Origin: Poecilobothrus nobilitatus
Lineage: Eukaryota > Arthropoda > Insecta > Diptera > Dolichopodidae
NCBI GenBank assembly: GCA_947095535.1
Contig: OX352772.1
Location: 115,031,253-115,095,252 of the forward strand
Length of the DNA: 64,000 nucleotides
Direction: 5' to 3'
The position numbers and the translations under genes are program-made. This document shows positions 11,857 through 21,931 of this stretch, in pieces. The notes below the pieces were generated by a model. The model saw only the letters and a list, made by a program, of their open reading frames with translations, did not search any database and had not been told where the DNA came from. Numbering within the stretch: position 1 is the first letter of the stretch; each line of letters begins with the position of its first letter.

Positions 11857-12709
11857 AATGATTTTACTAAACAAAAAGTAAACTGCAAAAACAACTAAAC
11901 CAAAACCGCTCCGTCTTTTCTTTTCAGTTTTTTACAGTAAATTCATCCATACCCTCTGTTCAAACTTAGTTGTAACTTCTTCATTCTCTTTCCCACTTCC
12001 TCGTTTCTCCTAAAAAAAGCTTCAAAACGAATTTATGCGAAAAAAAACGAAGAAAAAGTAGTTGCAACTTTTCCAACCAAAATTTGGCGATTGAACCAAT
12101 TGTAAGTCACCAATACATATAAAACAGCAATAAAAAATTTTATCAGGTCAAAACAATTTTTATATACCGTAACCTACATTAATTTTTAGAAATTATAAGA
12201 GGTAATGGATATACACAAAATAATTCTTATATTGAAAATTGAAGTGATAATATTAACGCACACATATAAAGTTGCAATTGCAACTGACAACATAGTGTGT
12301 ACGCGGAGAGCTTTTGCAATTACATCTTCCAGTTGCAACTGCACTATAGTGTGAACACGGGCATAAGCCAATTTAAATTTAAAAAAATTATTTAATTAAT
12401 AATGTCAAAAAATTGACATTGATGTTTGAGATTTTTGTTTAATTTTACTAGTGTCAAAGACCAGTACTATTTTAGATCAGGAGTTAAACACCATTTTTTT
12501 TGTCGTATATATTTTCTTGTTTAATTCGAGTTCCGAACACCAGATTTTTTAACTTGTTTTAATGAAATTTTTGAATCATTGAAATTCAATGTCTCTCAAA
12601 TATCATCGAAATTCGATTAAATAAAAAAAAAAACATTGGCTAAAATATTCGTTAATTAGCCATATTTTCACTCGATATTTATTGATACATTGTACATCGA
12701 TAAAAGAAG

Positions 12710-12930
12710 AATGGTAATTATGTGTCGGGTTCTTCGCGAGCAGAAAGTAGAATTTTCCAAAACTTAGAACCACGTAATGTAAATTACTCGACTGACGCTA
12801 AAGATTTGAGGATCAGGTAAGTTTAAATTTAATTTTTTTTTTCTTTATTTAAATAAAAACAATAATCTTTTTAGATTCAAAAAATATTTTAACAACAAGG
12901 GAGCTGTTCCTTGCCAACTGGACAGGATTG
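12710..12930 (+). pseudogene. Harbinger nuclease last two exons, unit 4
   Basis: A more diverged copy: the intron is longer (a T-rich insert near 12830-12845), the WQ of the C-terminal box is altered (CTTGCCAACTGG), and the TAA stop reads GAA. Unit 4 is visibly older or faster-diverging than units 1-3. Confidence 0.8.
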
Positions 12931-13708
12931 AAAATTCATATGAATAAAAAATATATATATAACAATTTTTTTTTATAAATTCTTAATCTTTTTCTTTTTT
13001 CAGGATAGAACTATTTCAACATATCCGCACCGAGATTGATAATTTTTACATTGTACATATTATTTAATATTTTTTTTTAATTTTTATCATTTCATTGTAA
13101 TAATTCATGTTCATGGTTCCTAAATAATATTTTAAATAATGTTTAATCCTTTAATGTGTTTTCTGCAAAAATAAATATTTTTATTTGTCAAATAAAAAAG
13201 TTTTTTTAGTTTTAAAAAAAATAAAATTTTTATTTATTTAAAGTCTTTTTATTTTTTTAAAAGTTACTAAAACGATGAAATGAAATATGTATTTACTTAT
13301 AATAAAAATATTATAAAAACATTATTTACCAAATTCGAAATGGTTTACAATAAATTAATAATTATAAATGATGTTATGATATAAACATTATTTATTTTTA
13401 CTTATTATTATAGAAAAAATTTAGTTAAATTATATTATTATTTATAAACTTATTTAAATTGCTACGTATATGCAATTATTAAAATTTTTATTAGGTATAG
13501 GTGTGTTCGAGTTTTGTTGACAAAATGGCAATAACCTAAACAGTACGTAACGTACTGTATGCAGGTAATTTTTTTTTTGTACAAAATACAAATTTTTATT
13601 TTTTAATTTTTACTGCATCTTTTCTGTCAAAAAATTTTCTTACCGCTCTCGGTTTATTATGATGAAATATAAATGATTTTTGATTTTGTTTTATTACTTA
13701 ATTATTTT

Positions 13709-14188
13709 GGGTAGAGTCGCGTCTAGGTGGGTCAAATTCCAATGCCTGTAAAATGCTTTGTGATGATGTGATTGTTAAAAATTTTTTTTAAATAATTCTT
13801 TGGCCTATTCTTGTTCGATGTGTGTAATTTTCGCGCGATTTTTTTCATAACAAAAATGTCGATGTATGAAAAAAAATTTTCGGGATAAATAATGCAAAAA
13901 AGTTAATTTTTTCGGCAAATTTATATTCTAATGGTAAAAGACTATCGGTTTGCAGTCTATTTTGGGGGATTCAGGTCACTTGGCCCACCATTTAATAGTA
14001 TTAATATTAAAATATTGCATGTAAGTCGAAAATTTTAAACTTAAAAAATGGCAAATATAAAATAAAAAAATTTAAAAAAAAATTACACACATCGAACAAG
14101 ATTTTAACAATCACACCATCACAGAGCATTTTACAGGCATTAGAAGCTGATTCTCTAATTCTCTAAGCTCCTAAAAGCGACTCTACCC
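13709..14188. mobile_element. Complete long-TIR MITE in unit 4
   Basis: Same element and same insertion site as 11391-11856, flanked by AATTATTTT and AATGATTTT. It has a small extra insert near the right end (CTGATTCTCTAATTCTCTAAG at about 14147-14167, partly duplicated TTCTCTAA). Confidence 0.8.
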
Positions 14189-14967
14189 AATGATTTTACT
14201 AAACAAAAAGTAAACTGCAAAAACAACTAAACCAAAACCGCTCCGTCTTTTCTTTTCAGTTTTTTACAGTAAATTAACATCCATACCCTCTGTTCAAACT
14301 TAGTTGTAACTTCTTCATTCTCTTTCCCACTTCCTCGTTTCTCCTAAAAAAAGCTTCAAAACTAATTTATGCGAAAAAAAACGAAGAAAAAGTAGTTGCA
14401 ACTTTTTCAACCAAAATTTGGCGATTGAACCAATTGCAAGTCACCAATACATATAAAACAGCAATAAAAAATTTTATCAGGTCAAAACAATTTTTATATA
14501 CCGTAACCTACATTAATTTTTAGAAATTATAGTAGGTATTGGATATACACAAAATAATTCTTATATTGAAAATTTAACTGATAATATTAACGCACACAGT
14601 CTCAGTGATGGGCAGTTTCGGTCAATTGACTGAGTCAGGTCATACGAGTCACTTGAACTAGATTACTCAAATAAAAGATTCGGTCATTTAGGTCATTTAG
14701 GTCATTTGAGTCAATTACTAAAAGTATATACATATCTTCGCACAATCAGGTCATTTTGGTAATTGTAATTTGCATGTATTTATTTTTATCCAACAACCCT
14801 AAAAATAAAAATTCATATACAAATGAGAAAATTAGTTTTTTGAGAAAATAAATACAATAAATGTCTGTATAGTGTATAATAAAGATAACTTAATACTTAT
14901 ACAGATTATAACACAAACAAAACTTTAGCTATATGCGGAAGTCCATATATAAGAAACGAATGGATAG

Positions 14968-15185
14968 GACTTAAATTAATAAAGTGGTATGTTCAGGTCA
15001 TTTCGTTCATTCAGGTCATTTGAGTCATTTCGTTCATTCAGGTCTTTTGAATTATTTCGTTCATTCAGGTCATTTGAGTCATTTGGTTCATTCAGGTCAT
15101 TTGAGACATTTCGTACAGTTAGGTCATTTCATTTGTTTCGTTCATTCAGGTCATTTGAGACATTTCGTACATTCAGGTTATTAGA
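14968..15185. repeat. hAT left subterminal repeat block
   Basis: Tandem, roughly 20 bp boxes alternate GGTCATTTGAG and TCATTTCGTTCATTCA. The block is the inverted counterpart of 18344-18487: TTAATAAAGTGGTATGTTCA at the outer edge here reappears as its reverse complement near 18463-18482. Such arrays are typical transposase-binding regions of hAT elements. The H-S-G-H and R-S-F-rich ORFs over it are simple translations of the repeat and not genes. Confidence 0.8.
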
Positions 15186-15412
15186 GTATTTGAGTAAAGT
15201 TATGTGAAGAAGTTAAATTATAATTTTTTTGGGATATTAAAATCGAATTAGTTACATTTTTATTTAATATTTGATTAAATTAATTTATTAAATAGAAATA
15301 AAAAAAAAACTTTATAAATCAATATAAATTATAAACTAGAAAAAAAAAAAAAAGAACAATAAAAACAAAACAAAAATTCGAAAACAAATAAACTTATTTT
15401 TAAAAAACGAAA

Positions 15413-17284
15413 TTATAAATTAGAATTAAGGAATAAAAGCATTGAAAGTTTTTCTGCGGCAAGACGTGTTCGTTTTTCCGTCATAAGTTGACCAGCTTTT
15501 GAAAATATTCTTTCGCAAGGTGTAGATGACGCTGGTATACATAATCTTCTTTTCATAATTTCGAAAATATGTGGATATAATAATTTCCGTTCTTCCCACC
15601 ATTTCAACGGATCTGCATTACGTTCTAAATTTGGCTCGGATTTGTATTTATCTAACTACCGGATTCCAGCTGCTACTGGATTTAATACAGCGTTAGCTTG
15701 TACTTCCGAGTCGAAATCATCCCAAATTATTGATTTACTGCAGCATGGAACTGGCGCAGAAACTTCGCTTTCTATTCTGTCATTTTCTAAAACTACTTTT
15801 TTTGATCTGTCAGAAATCGATTCAATAGTTTTTTTTAGTCCTTCTTGGCTAAATGGCAGCTTTTTAAATCTTGGATCAAGAAAAGTTGATTCAGCATATA
15901 AATATTTTAATTCTAAACCTGAAAATCTGGTTCTCATTTCATTCTGTAAAACCGTTACCATATTTTTAACTTCTTCCGGAATATTATCGTTAAAAGAATT
16001 TTTAGTTTTTGTTAAATATTTCTGGAGAGATATGTTGAAAAGTATTACTTTCGAAAGAGAAACATTTTTTTCTGCCGAAATTTCTTCTGTCACTTCTTTA
16101 AATACTTTCAGAACGTTACAAGTGTGTTCTATTAATAACATATCTTGAGTTGTAAGAATTGTAAAATTAACTTCAATCTGTGTTAATGTATAAGTTAAGG
16201 GCTCTTTAACTTCTCAAATTCTCTGGAACATATCATAGGTTGAATTCCATCTAGTCGGCACATCCTGAATCAATTTTTTTTCAGTCCCACTCATTTTTTT
16301 TGTTTTTGTACAGAATGAAATTTCTTCATTGCAAACGAACTTCTTTTAAAATACTCTACAATGGATTTGACTTTCATCCTTATCGACTCTATTGGTTTAA
16401 TACCATTGTTTACAACTAAATTAAGAGTATGTGCAAAACAGGGAATGTGATGCCAGTTCCCCAAATGAACTGCACCTACTACATTAGGTGCATTATCCGT
16501 TGTGATAGCACAAATTTTTTCAGTCAAGTGCCAATTATCAGTTACACGTTTGATTTCTTTACATATATTTTCTTTCGTGTGTCGCTCATCGCTACATTCG
16601 AAGCACTCTAATAAAAAAGATTGTAAAGTACAATTATCATAATGAGCAGTAACTGCTATATATATCTGATTATTCAATGATGTCCATCCATCAGTAGTTA
16701 ACGAAACATATTTAGCTGTTCCAAGAGAATTTTTAACTGATTCTTTTAAGTTTTGGTAGGTTTGGGGTATTAAACTAGTTGATATAGTTTTCCGACTGGG
16801 CAAACTATAATTAGGGTTTAATAAATTTACAAATTTTTTAAACTCTTTGTCTTCAACTATGGAAAATGGCTGGTATTCTTTGGCTATTAATCTTATTAAT
16901 TGTGAATCCAATATTTTTGATCTGCTTATAGGTAAAGGCCTTTTTAAGTATTCTTCTATTCCTGATGCTATACGGCATTTTGTGTTTATTATTTGATTGG
17001 TATTACTATTACTCTGGTTCTCACTATTTATTATAACATCTGGATCTGATGCTATCGTTTCCAGATTTTGGTTGACATTTGATTCTTGGTTCGATGTTTC
17101 TGAAGTTTTTGGAATTTTTGAAAATCTTGAATCGTGTACTCCAGGATATTTAGAACTTAAATGCCATATTAAATTTTTTGTCGAACCCCCTTTATATGAT
17201 AAAATTGCATTTAGCTTTACTTAAATTTTCATTTTCAATTGAAAAAGAATTCCAAACAGCACTTCTTTTTCTATATAACTCCAT
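15413..17284 (-). pseudogene. hAT (ZBED-like) transposase, frame-broken
   Basis: Reading from an ATG at 17284: a BED zinc-finger-like N-terminus with a frameshift near 17220 (KGGSTKNLIWHLSSKYPGVH follows); a linker; the RNase H-like core from 16911 with SLTTDGWTS (first catalytic D region) and ITTDNAPNVVGAV (second D), then HIPCFAHTLNLVV; the motif DVPTRWNSTYDM near 16250 in another frame and followed by a stop; and a C-terminal hATC dimerisation region ending CIPASSTPCERIFSKAGQ (15413-15607). These are the standard hallmarks of ZBED-type hAT transposases and would normally give about 600 residues. At least three frame breaks mean it is inactive as read. The plus-strand 168-codon ORF at 15642 is a shadow. 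Confidence 0.88.
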
Positions 17285-17971
17285 ATTTTATTTATATATA
17301 TTAAATAGTTATAGTTAAAAAAAAGTCAAAAAAAGTGATAACAAAGTATATAAGCAAAGTATATTTAAATTTAATAATAAAAAAGTTAATAATGAATAAT
17401 AGTTAATAAAAGTAACAAAAAAACGTTATTATTTACATTTCTTAAAAGTAAAATAGTTTATTATAATACACGAAACGGGATTAAATTATTTGAATTTACG
17501 CCAATGTACATACATATGTATGTATATAAAAGTATATTTAAAATTTTCTGTTAACAATAGTTCTTAATATTTATTATTTAGTAATATTATTCTAATCAAA
17601 ACCAATATTATTTATTTATTATAGAATTTTAATCAAGCAATAGGAACAAAGGATCTACTAAATTATTCTAATGCTAAATGCAATTTAATTTATGATGAGT
17701 GATGACCTAGATTTCATTTTAACTTAAGTACATTACATGTATTAACTTAAGTAAATAAAAATACTTATAAGGATAAAAAAAACAATTGCAAAGCAAATTC
17801 AAATTTTAAACAATAAAATCCTTTTACTTTCATATGTATGTCAGTCTTATTAACTGTTAACATGTTAATCTGTAAGTGTAAAGTGTAAATGCTTTATATG
17901 GATATGAATAATGAATATTAAATCGGAATCACATTTACATACATATGTGTTGAATCTTTTCTGTGGGTTAG
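17285..17971. other. hAT 5' noncoding region
   Basis: AT-rich sequence between the transposase start and the nested MITE. I see no reading frame with recognisable content. It should hold the transposase promoter, but no distinct motif stands out. Confidence 0.5.
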
Positions 17972-18327
17972 TGGTCGTGTTCATTAACATCTAGCGCTAC
18001 AAAAAAAACTGCAGCGCTCGATAAAATTTTCTACTAAACGATTTTTTTATCTAGCGCTACATGAATTTTGCAGCAAGAAAATTTTACGCTAAATTATGTA
18101 GCGACTTTCTATTAACGTTTATGTGTTTATTAAATGTTATTAAATCAAAAATTTATGTTAAATTTATTAAATTGAGAGATACAAAATATAACATTTAAAA
18201 AACAAATACGAAATAAAAAAATAAAATAAAAATATTTTTAGTTTTGCTGCAATTCGTTTTAGAAATATGCAGCGCTAAATACTACAACGCTGCAATTAAT
18301 TAGTATAGATTCTCCTGAACGCAATCA
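17972..18327. mobile_element. MITE related to the 19449-21291 Harbinger, nested in the hAT
   Basis: The left end (GGTCGTGTTCATTAACATC, then TAGCGCTAC, CTGCAGCGCTCGATAAAAT) matches the reverse complement of the right end of the 19449-21291 element. The right end, reverse-complemented (TGATTGCGTTCAGGAGAATC), matches that element's left end. The copy is therefore inverted relative to it. It is about 356 bp, has no coding potential, and keeps the AGCGCT boxes. It is a deletion derivative probably mobilised by that element's nuclease. No clean target duplication is visible. Confidence 0.8.
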
Positions 18328-18343
18328 ATAACTCAAAATGACC

Positions 18344-18487
18344 TGTTTCGGTTTGATGAACGAAATGACTCAAATGACCTAAATGAACGAAATGTCTCAA
18401 ATGACCTAAATGAACGAAATGTCTCAAATGACCTGAATGAACGAAATGCCTCAAATGACCTGAACATACCACTTTATTAATTTAAGA
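18344..18487. repeat. hAT right subterminal repeat block (inner)
   Basis: Tandem boxes of AATGACCTRAATGAACGAAATG. The block is the inverse of 14968-15185, including the boundary ACCACTTTATTAATTTAAG. The 14.97 kb and 18.35 kb blocks form a long inverted repeat inside the transposon. Confidence 0.8.
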
Positions 18488-18796
18488 ACATACATTGTCG
18501 TCGCCAATACGTTCAAAGTCCCAAATGACTCAAATAAAATCAAAATATAATACTAAAACAATTATCGGAATAAAGTAAATAGTCAATACTCAATACAATA
18601 CTTAATAAAAAATAATACATATAAATTATATGCATCAGTATTCAATCCATTTTTCACATTTCATACATAAAAAAAGCACCCAAATGGAATTTGTATTTGG
18701 CAAATACACACAAATAAATGAGAGATGAGAGAGACATTTTACAAGTATTTTATGTATTCTGTTTTCGTTTGTATTCATTTTTACTTTTTCAAAACT

Positions 18797-18885
18797 GAAA
18801 TGAACGAAATGACCGAAATGAACGAAATGACCAATATGAACGAAATAAGTGACCTGAGTCATTTCGGTCACTTAACTGACCCGTT
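18797..18885. repeat. hAT right subterminal repeat block (outer)
   Basis: Shorter run of ATGAACGAAATGACC boxes, followed by GTGACCTGAGTCATTTCGGTCA just inside the right TIR. It parallels the GGTCATTTAGGTCATTTGAG run at about 14681-14713 inside the left TIR. Confidence 0.7.
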
Positions 18886-18922
18886 CAAAACATACGAGTC
18901 GTTCATGGCCGACACATCACTC

Positions 18923-19388
18923 CACACATATAAAGTTGCAATTGCAACTGACAACATAGTGTGAACGCGGAGAGCTTTTGAAATTACATCTTCCAATTGC
19001 AATTGCACTATAGTGTGAACACGGGCATAAGCCAATTTAAATTTTAAAAAATAATTTAATTAATAATGTCAAAAAATTGACATTGATGTTTGAGATTTTT
19101 GTTTAATTTTATTAGTGTCAAAGACCAGTACTATTTTAGATCAGGAGTCAAACACCATTTTTTTCGTCGTATATATTTTCTTGTTTAATTCGAGTTCCGA
19201 ACACCAGATTTTTATAACTTGTTTTAATGAAATTTTTGAATCATTGAAATTCAATGTCTCTCAAATATCATCGAAACTCGATTAAATCAAAAAAAAACAT
19301 TGGCTAAAATATTCGTTAATTAGCCATATTTTCACTCGATATTTATTGATACATTGTACATCGATAAAAGTCTTCCAACCCTATTTTA
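18923..19388. repeat. Array unit 5, right part, with an outer element boundary
   Basis: Continues the unit interrupted by the hAT. It runs to ACATCGATAAAAG and then TCTTCCAACCCT instead of joining nuclease exon sequence as in units 1-4. The TTCCAACCCT end resembles TTCCAACTCT at 26197-26206, where the intact Harbinger region stops. Both are preceded by an ACTCGAT, TTATTGATA, ATCGATG arrangement. I read this as the true right terminus of the transposon family that the array derives from. Confidence 0.6.
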
Positions 19389-19448
19389 TATTAATAAATA
19401 ATGTTAAGTAATTTGTTATGCAATTTTGAATTAATTGGCTAAATTAAT

Positions 19449-21291
19449 GGTCGCTTTCAGGAGAATCTAGCGCTATACTAAATTGCAGCGGTGAAGTATA
19501 TAGCGCTGCATGGTTGTACTGAACGATTTGTAGCAAAATTAAATGACATTTAATTTTGTGTGTCACTTCGTATATCTTTATTTTATTTAAAACTGGAACT
19601 ATTTGAATCGAAATGGAGTTCTATGGTAAGTATGGTAATCTATAAGTCTATGGTAAGTATAATAAAATTTTGATAATTTAATTTAATTTTTATTTATGTA
19701 GAATCTGACGATGTCAACCTTTCTACTGAAATAACAATTATAAGTTCTCAGGAGGTAAATTTTTTTTTTGTTTTAAGTTAAAAATTTTGGTATTTATTTT
19801 TAAGATTTTTTATGGTCGCACAAATATACAACGACATGAAATTAATGTTTAGGGACCCTAAAATAAAATACCGAAATTTATAAAAATTTACATTCCATAA
19901 AAATTACTTTATATCTTATTTAATTAATAGATGATTAGGTTATTTAATTAATAAGATATTTAATTTGCTGTTATAAAAATATTTTCAATATGTTCAACTG
20001 GTTTAAACAGTAGATTTATCTGCATTTTATACAATTGTTGTGAAATACCTAAAAAAATAACGCTGTATTAATAGTTATAACTAAAAAAAAGTAATATAGT
20101 AATGATTTACCTTTATTTTATTTAAGATTTTGAGATTTGAATATTTTTATTAATTAAGACTGATTATTATTAAGACAAATTAATTATTTAATTTGCTGCA
20201 AAACTCCAAATGCAATAAATTATTAAGGCTGAAATATTTAAAATATTCAAATAAAACCAAAATTGAAACTTAAAAAATAATGTTTTTTATTTTATTGATT
20301 AAAAGGTTATACAAATATAATCTCGCTTATTCTTAGATGCCGTTCATAATTTGAATTTACAAAATATGGTATTTCTGGTATTTCCTCATTTTCATGTGGA
20401 ACAATTATTTCATCATCCTGATAATTTTCTTCCCGATTAAAATTATGCAAAATGCAACAGGCAGATATAATGTTATTGCCCAATTCCAAATCGTTTATCT
20501 CTAGATATTTCAATTTCCGAAATTTGTTCTTTAATATTCCAAAAGATCTTTCTATATAAATTCTTGCAGATGATAGTTTGTATGGTAAAATTGTTTTTTT
20601 GTTGTTTTAAATTGTTTAATAAGAGGATACTATGTGTTGCATGATTTCTACCATCTTTATTTTTCCCATAAATTGGGCTGTCTCGGGAAATTCTAGCATC
20701 ATGATTTCTACCAGGTGATCCTATGTAAATATCAGTGAAAACACATCTGTTGTCACAAATAGCTAAAAATATAAATATGTTTAGTTTTATACATTGGTGT
20801 TATTTGAACATTGAGTTTTTTTTTTCCAAAAAGTTATCTTCTAAAACTTTTGTATTAAAATTTTTTTATTATAATAATCAGCAGGAGGATCCGCATTTCC
20901 TGGAGGATGTTTTACTGGGATGTGGCAACCATCTATGCACCCAATAACACCAAAGAATCCACATTTCTTTTCGAATTCCTAAAAAAAAGATTTTCAAAAA
21001 TTAAAAAGGTTATATCATTTTATAAAATCCAATTTTTTTTTTAATCTTATGTTTTTTATTTCTCAATTTATAAATTTTTGAAAAATGCTTGACATCCAAA
21101 AATTTTCACAAAATTTTGTATACAAAAATTGTTGACATCAAATGTAGACAAACGCCATTAAAAAGTCGCTACAAGCGTAAAATATTTTTACTTCAAAATT
21201 CATGTAGCGCTAGATAAAAAAAATCAATCAGTAGAAAATTTTATCGAGCGCTGCAGTTTTTTTGTAGCGCTAGATACTACTGAACGCGACC
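19449..21291 (-). mobile_element. PIF/Harbinger element with GGTCGC ends
   Basis: The termini are inverted: GGTCGCTTTCAGGAGAATC then TAGCGCTA at the left, and TAGCGCTAGATACTACTGAA then CGCGACC at the right. AGCGCT boxes recur inside both ends. The element carries a HARBI1-like nuclease on the minus strand and no recognisable Myb-like gene inside its ends. The flanks (AAATTAAT / ATTGTGAATTAAT) do not give an unambiguous 3 bp duplication. Confidence 0.8.
20307..20978 (-). pseudogene. HARBI1-like Harbinger nuclease (3' part)
   Basis: On the minus strand: an exon starting after AG at 20979 with CGFFGVIGCIDGCHIPV (first catalytic D in the G-x-IDG motif); an intron region; a second exon from about 20765 with AICDNRCVFTDIYIGSPGRN (second D); then, in another frame, a run ending IERSFGILKNKFRKLKYLEI (catalytic E region), followed by CCILHNF near the C-terminus. 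These are the ordered hallmarks of the Harbinger DDE nuclease. At least one frameshift (about 20590-20620) breaks it. The N-terminal exons upstream of 20978 are not clearly readable; an RNA-supported gene model would be needed to place them. Confidence 0.82.
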
Positions 21292-21387
21292 ATTGTGAAT
21301 TAATATTAATAAGAAGAAAGCGAAAGTAAACTTCAAAGTTATAACAATTCTATATTAAAAAAATTACTGATATTGACAGGACTATCA

Positions 21388-21909
21388 ATGGAAAATGAAT
21401 TCAAAAGTGGTAAATACAAAAGAGCAGTTTTGTGGGGCAAAATTTTATCTAAAATGAAAGATTGAAATTCAGACAGAAATTAACTAAAGTCGAGACGAAA
21501 TTTATTAATCTATGGGCTACTTATAAACTTAAGAAAAAAATAAGGAAAGTCAGAGATCTTTCTGGGAATATTTCGAATTATTCGATGAGGTTTTTGGAAT
21601 CCGCCATAGGATACATCCACCACCCCAAATTCTAGCTTCGTCTTAGTCACAGAAAACAATTCAGAACAACCAACTTCCACAGCAAAAAAGAAAATGTAAT
21701 GAAACATTGGAGTTTTTGAAAGAAGAGTATGAAAAAGACGATGAAATACCTTAAATTCTTAGAAATATAATTAGTGTTATGGATTTTAAGAACTACTTAA
21801 AATAGAAAGCAAAAGATTAGAAATGGAAGAAAAGAGGCTGGAAATGTTGCAGTCCATGCAAAACTTGCTAAAGCATATGATATCGAACTCAGAAGAAACC
21901 TCTCCATAA
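21388..21909 (+). pseudogene. Myb/SANT-like DNA-binding gene remnant (Harbinger accessory type)
   Basis: It starts MENEFKSGKYKRAVLWGKIL, typical of a Myb/SANT or trihelix-like helix-turn-helix. A frameshift then brings in WEYFELFDEVFGIRHRIHPP, the conserved aromatic third-helix region seen in insect Harbinger accessory proteins. It ends with a charged helical tail EKRLEMLQSMQNLLKHMI in yet another frame, stop at 21907-21909. Known Harbinger elements encode a nuclease plus a Myb-like protein that helps nuclear import and end binding. This copy lies just outside the right TIR of the 19449-21291 element and opposite in strand to the nuclease at 23.8-25.5 kb, so it may belong to the latter's element. 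Several frame breaks are present. Confidence 0.6.
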
Positions 21910-21931
21910 TTTCTAATCAATTCACTAATTT

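Larger units (their letters stand above)
1..14602. repeat. Tandem array of composite transposon-derived units
   Basis: Five consecutive units share the same order of blocks. With phase set at the first base of the window, unit 1 is 1-4642, unit 2 is 4643-9795, unit 3 is 9796-12135, unit 4 is 12136-14469, and unit 5 starts at 14470 and resumes at 18923-19388 after a hAT insertion. Units 1 and 2 look nearly identical by eye, except that unit 2 has 511 extra bases inside a LINE fragment. Units 3 and 4 lack the LINE and the inverted arm and are about 2.34 kb. Every unit carries a palindrome-rich terminal segment, a Harbinger nuclease 3' end, and whole or partial copies of a long-TIR MITE. Unit 1 may be cut by the window edge. 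An assembly duplication cannot be excluded. Confidence 0.93.
14603..18922 (-). mobile_element. ZBED-type hAT DNA transposon inserted in array unit 5
   Basis: It interrupts the terminal module of unit 5: sequence up to CGCACACA at 14598 resumes as CACACATATAAAG at 18923. The ends are short imperfect TIRs (CAGTGATG at 14603-14610; CATCACTC at 18915-18922), in keeping with the CA-G-TG type ends of hAT elements. The expected 8 bp target duplication is degenerate: only CACACA is clearly shared. Long subterminal inverted repeats rich in GGTCATTT boxes lie inside both ends. The transposase is on the minus strand and broken. A Harbinger-derived MITE is nested at 17972-18327. Confidence 0.85.

Noticed and set aside
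14990..15185. CRISPR-like array of ~20 bp repeats
   Set aside because: Repeats are contiguous, degenerate and spacer-free, in a eukaryotic transposon end.
14984..15207. Plus-strand ORFs rich in HSGH or RSF repeats
   Set aside because: Direct translation of the hAT subterminal tandem boxes in two frames; no protein family.
15642..16148. 168-codon plus-strand ORF
   Set aside because: Antisense shadow of the hAT transposase, whose minus-strand frame has the recognisable motifs.
17972..18327. 3 bp TTA/TAA target duplication for the nested MITE
   Set aside because: The left flank has TTA and the right has TAA a few bases away, but they are not the same-strand duplicate and the exact ends are uncertain, so I do not claim it.
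14593..18930. Perfect 8 bp hAT target-site duplication
   Set aside because: The flanks share only CACACA, and the left side has extra bases (GTCT) before CAGTGATG. The duplication is degenerate or altered.
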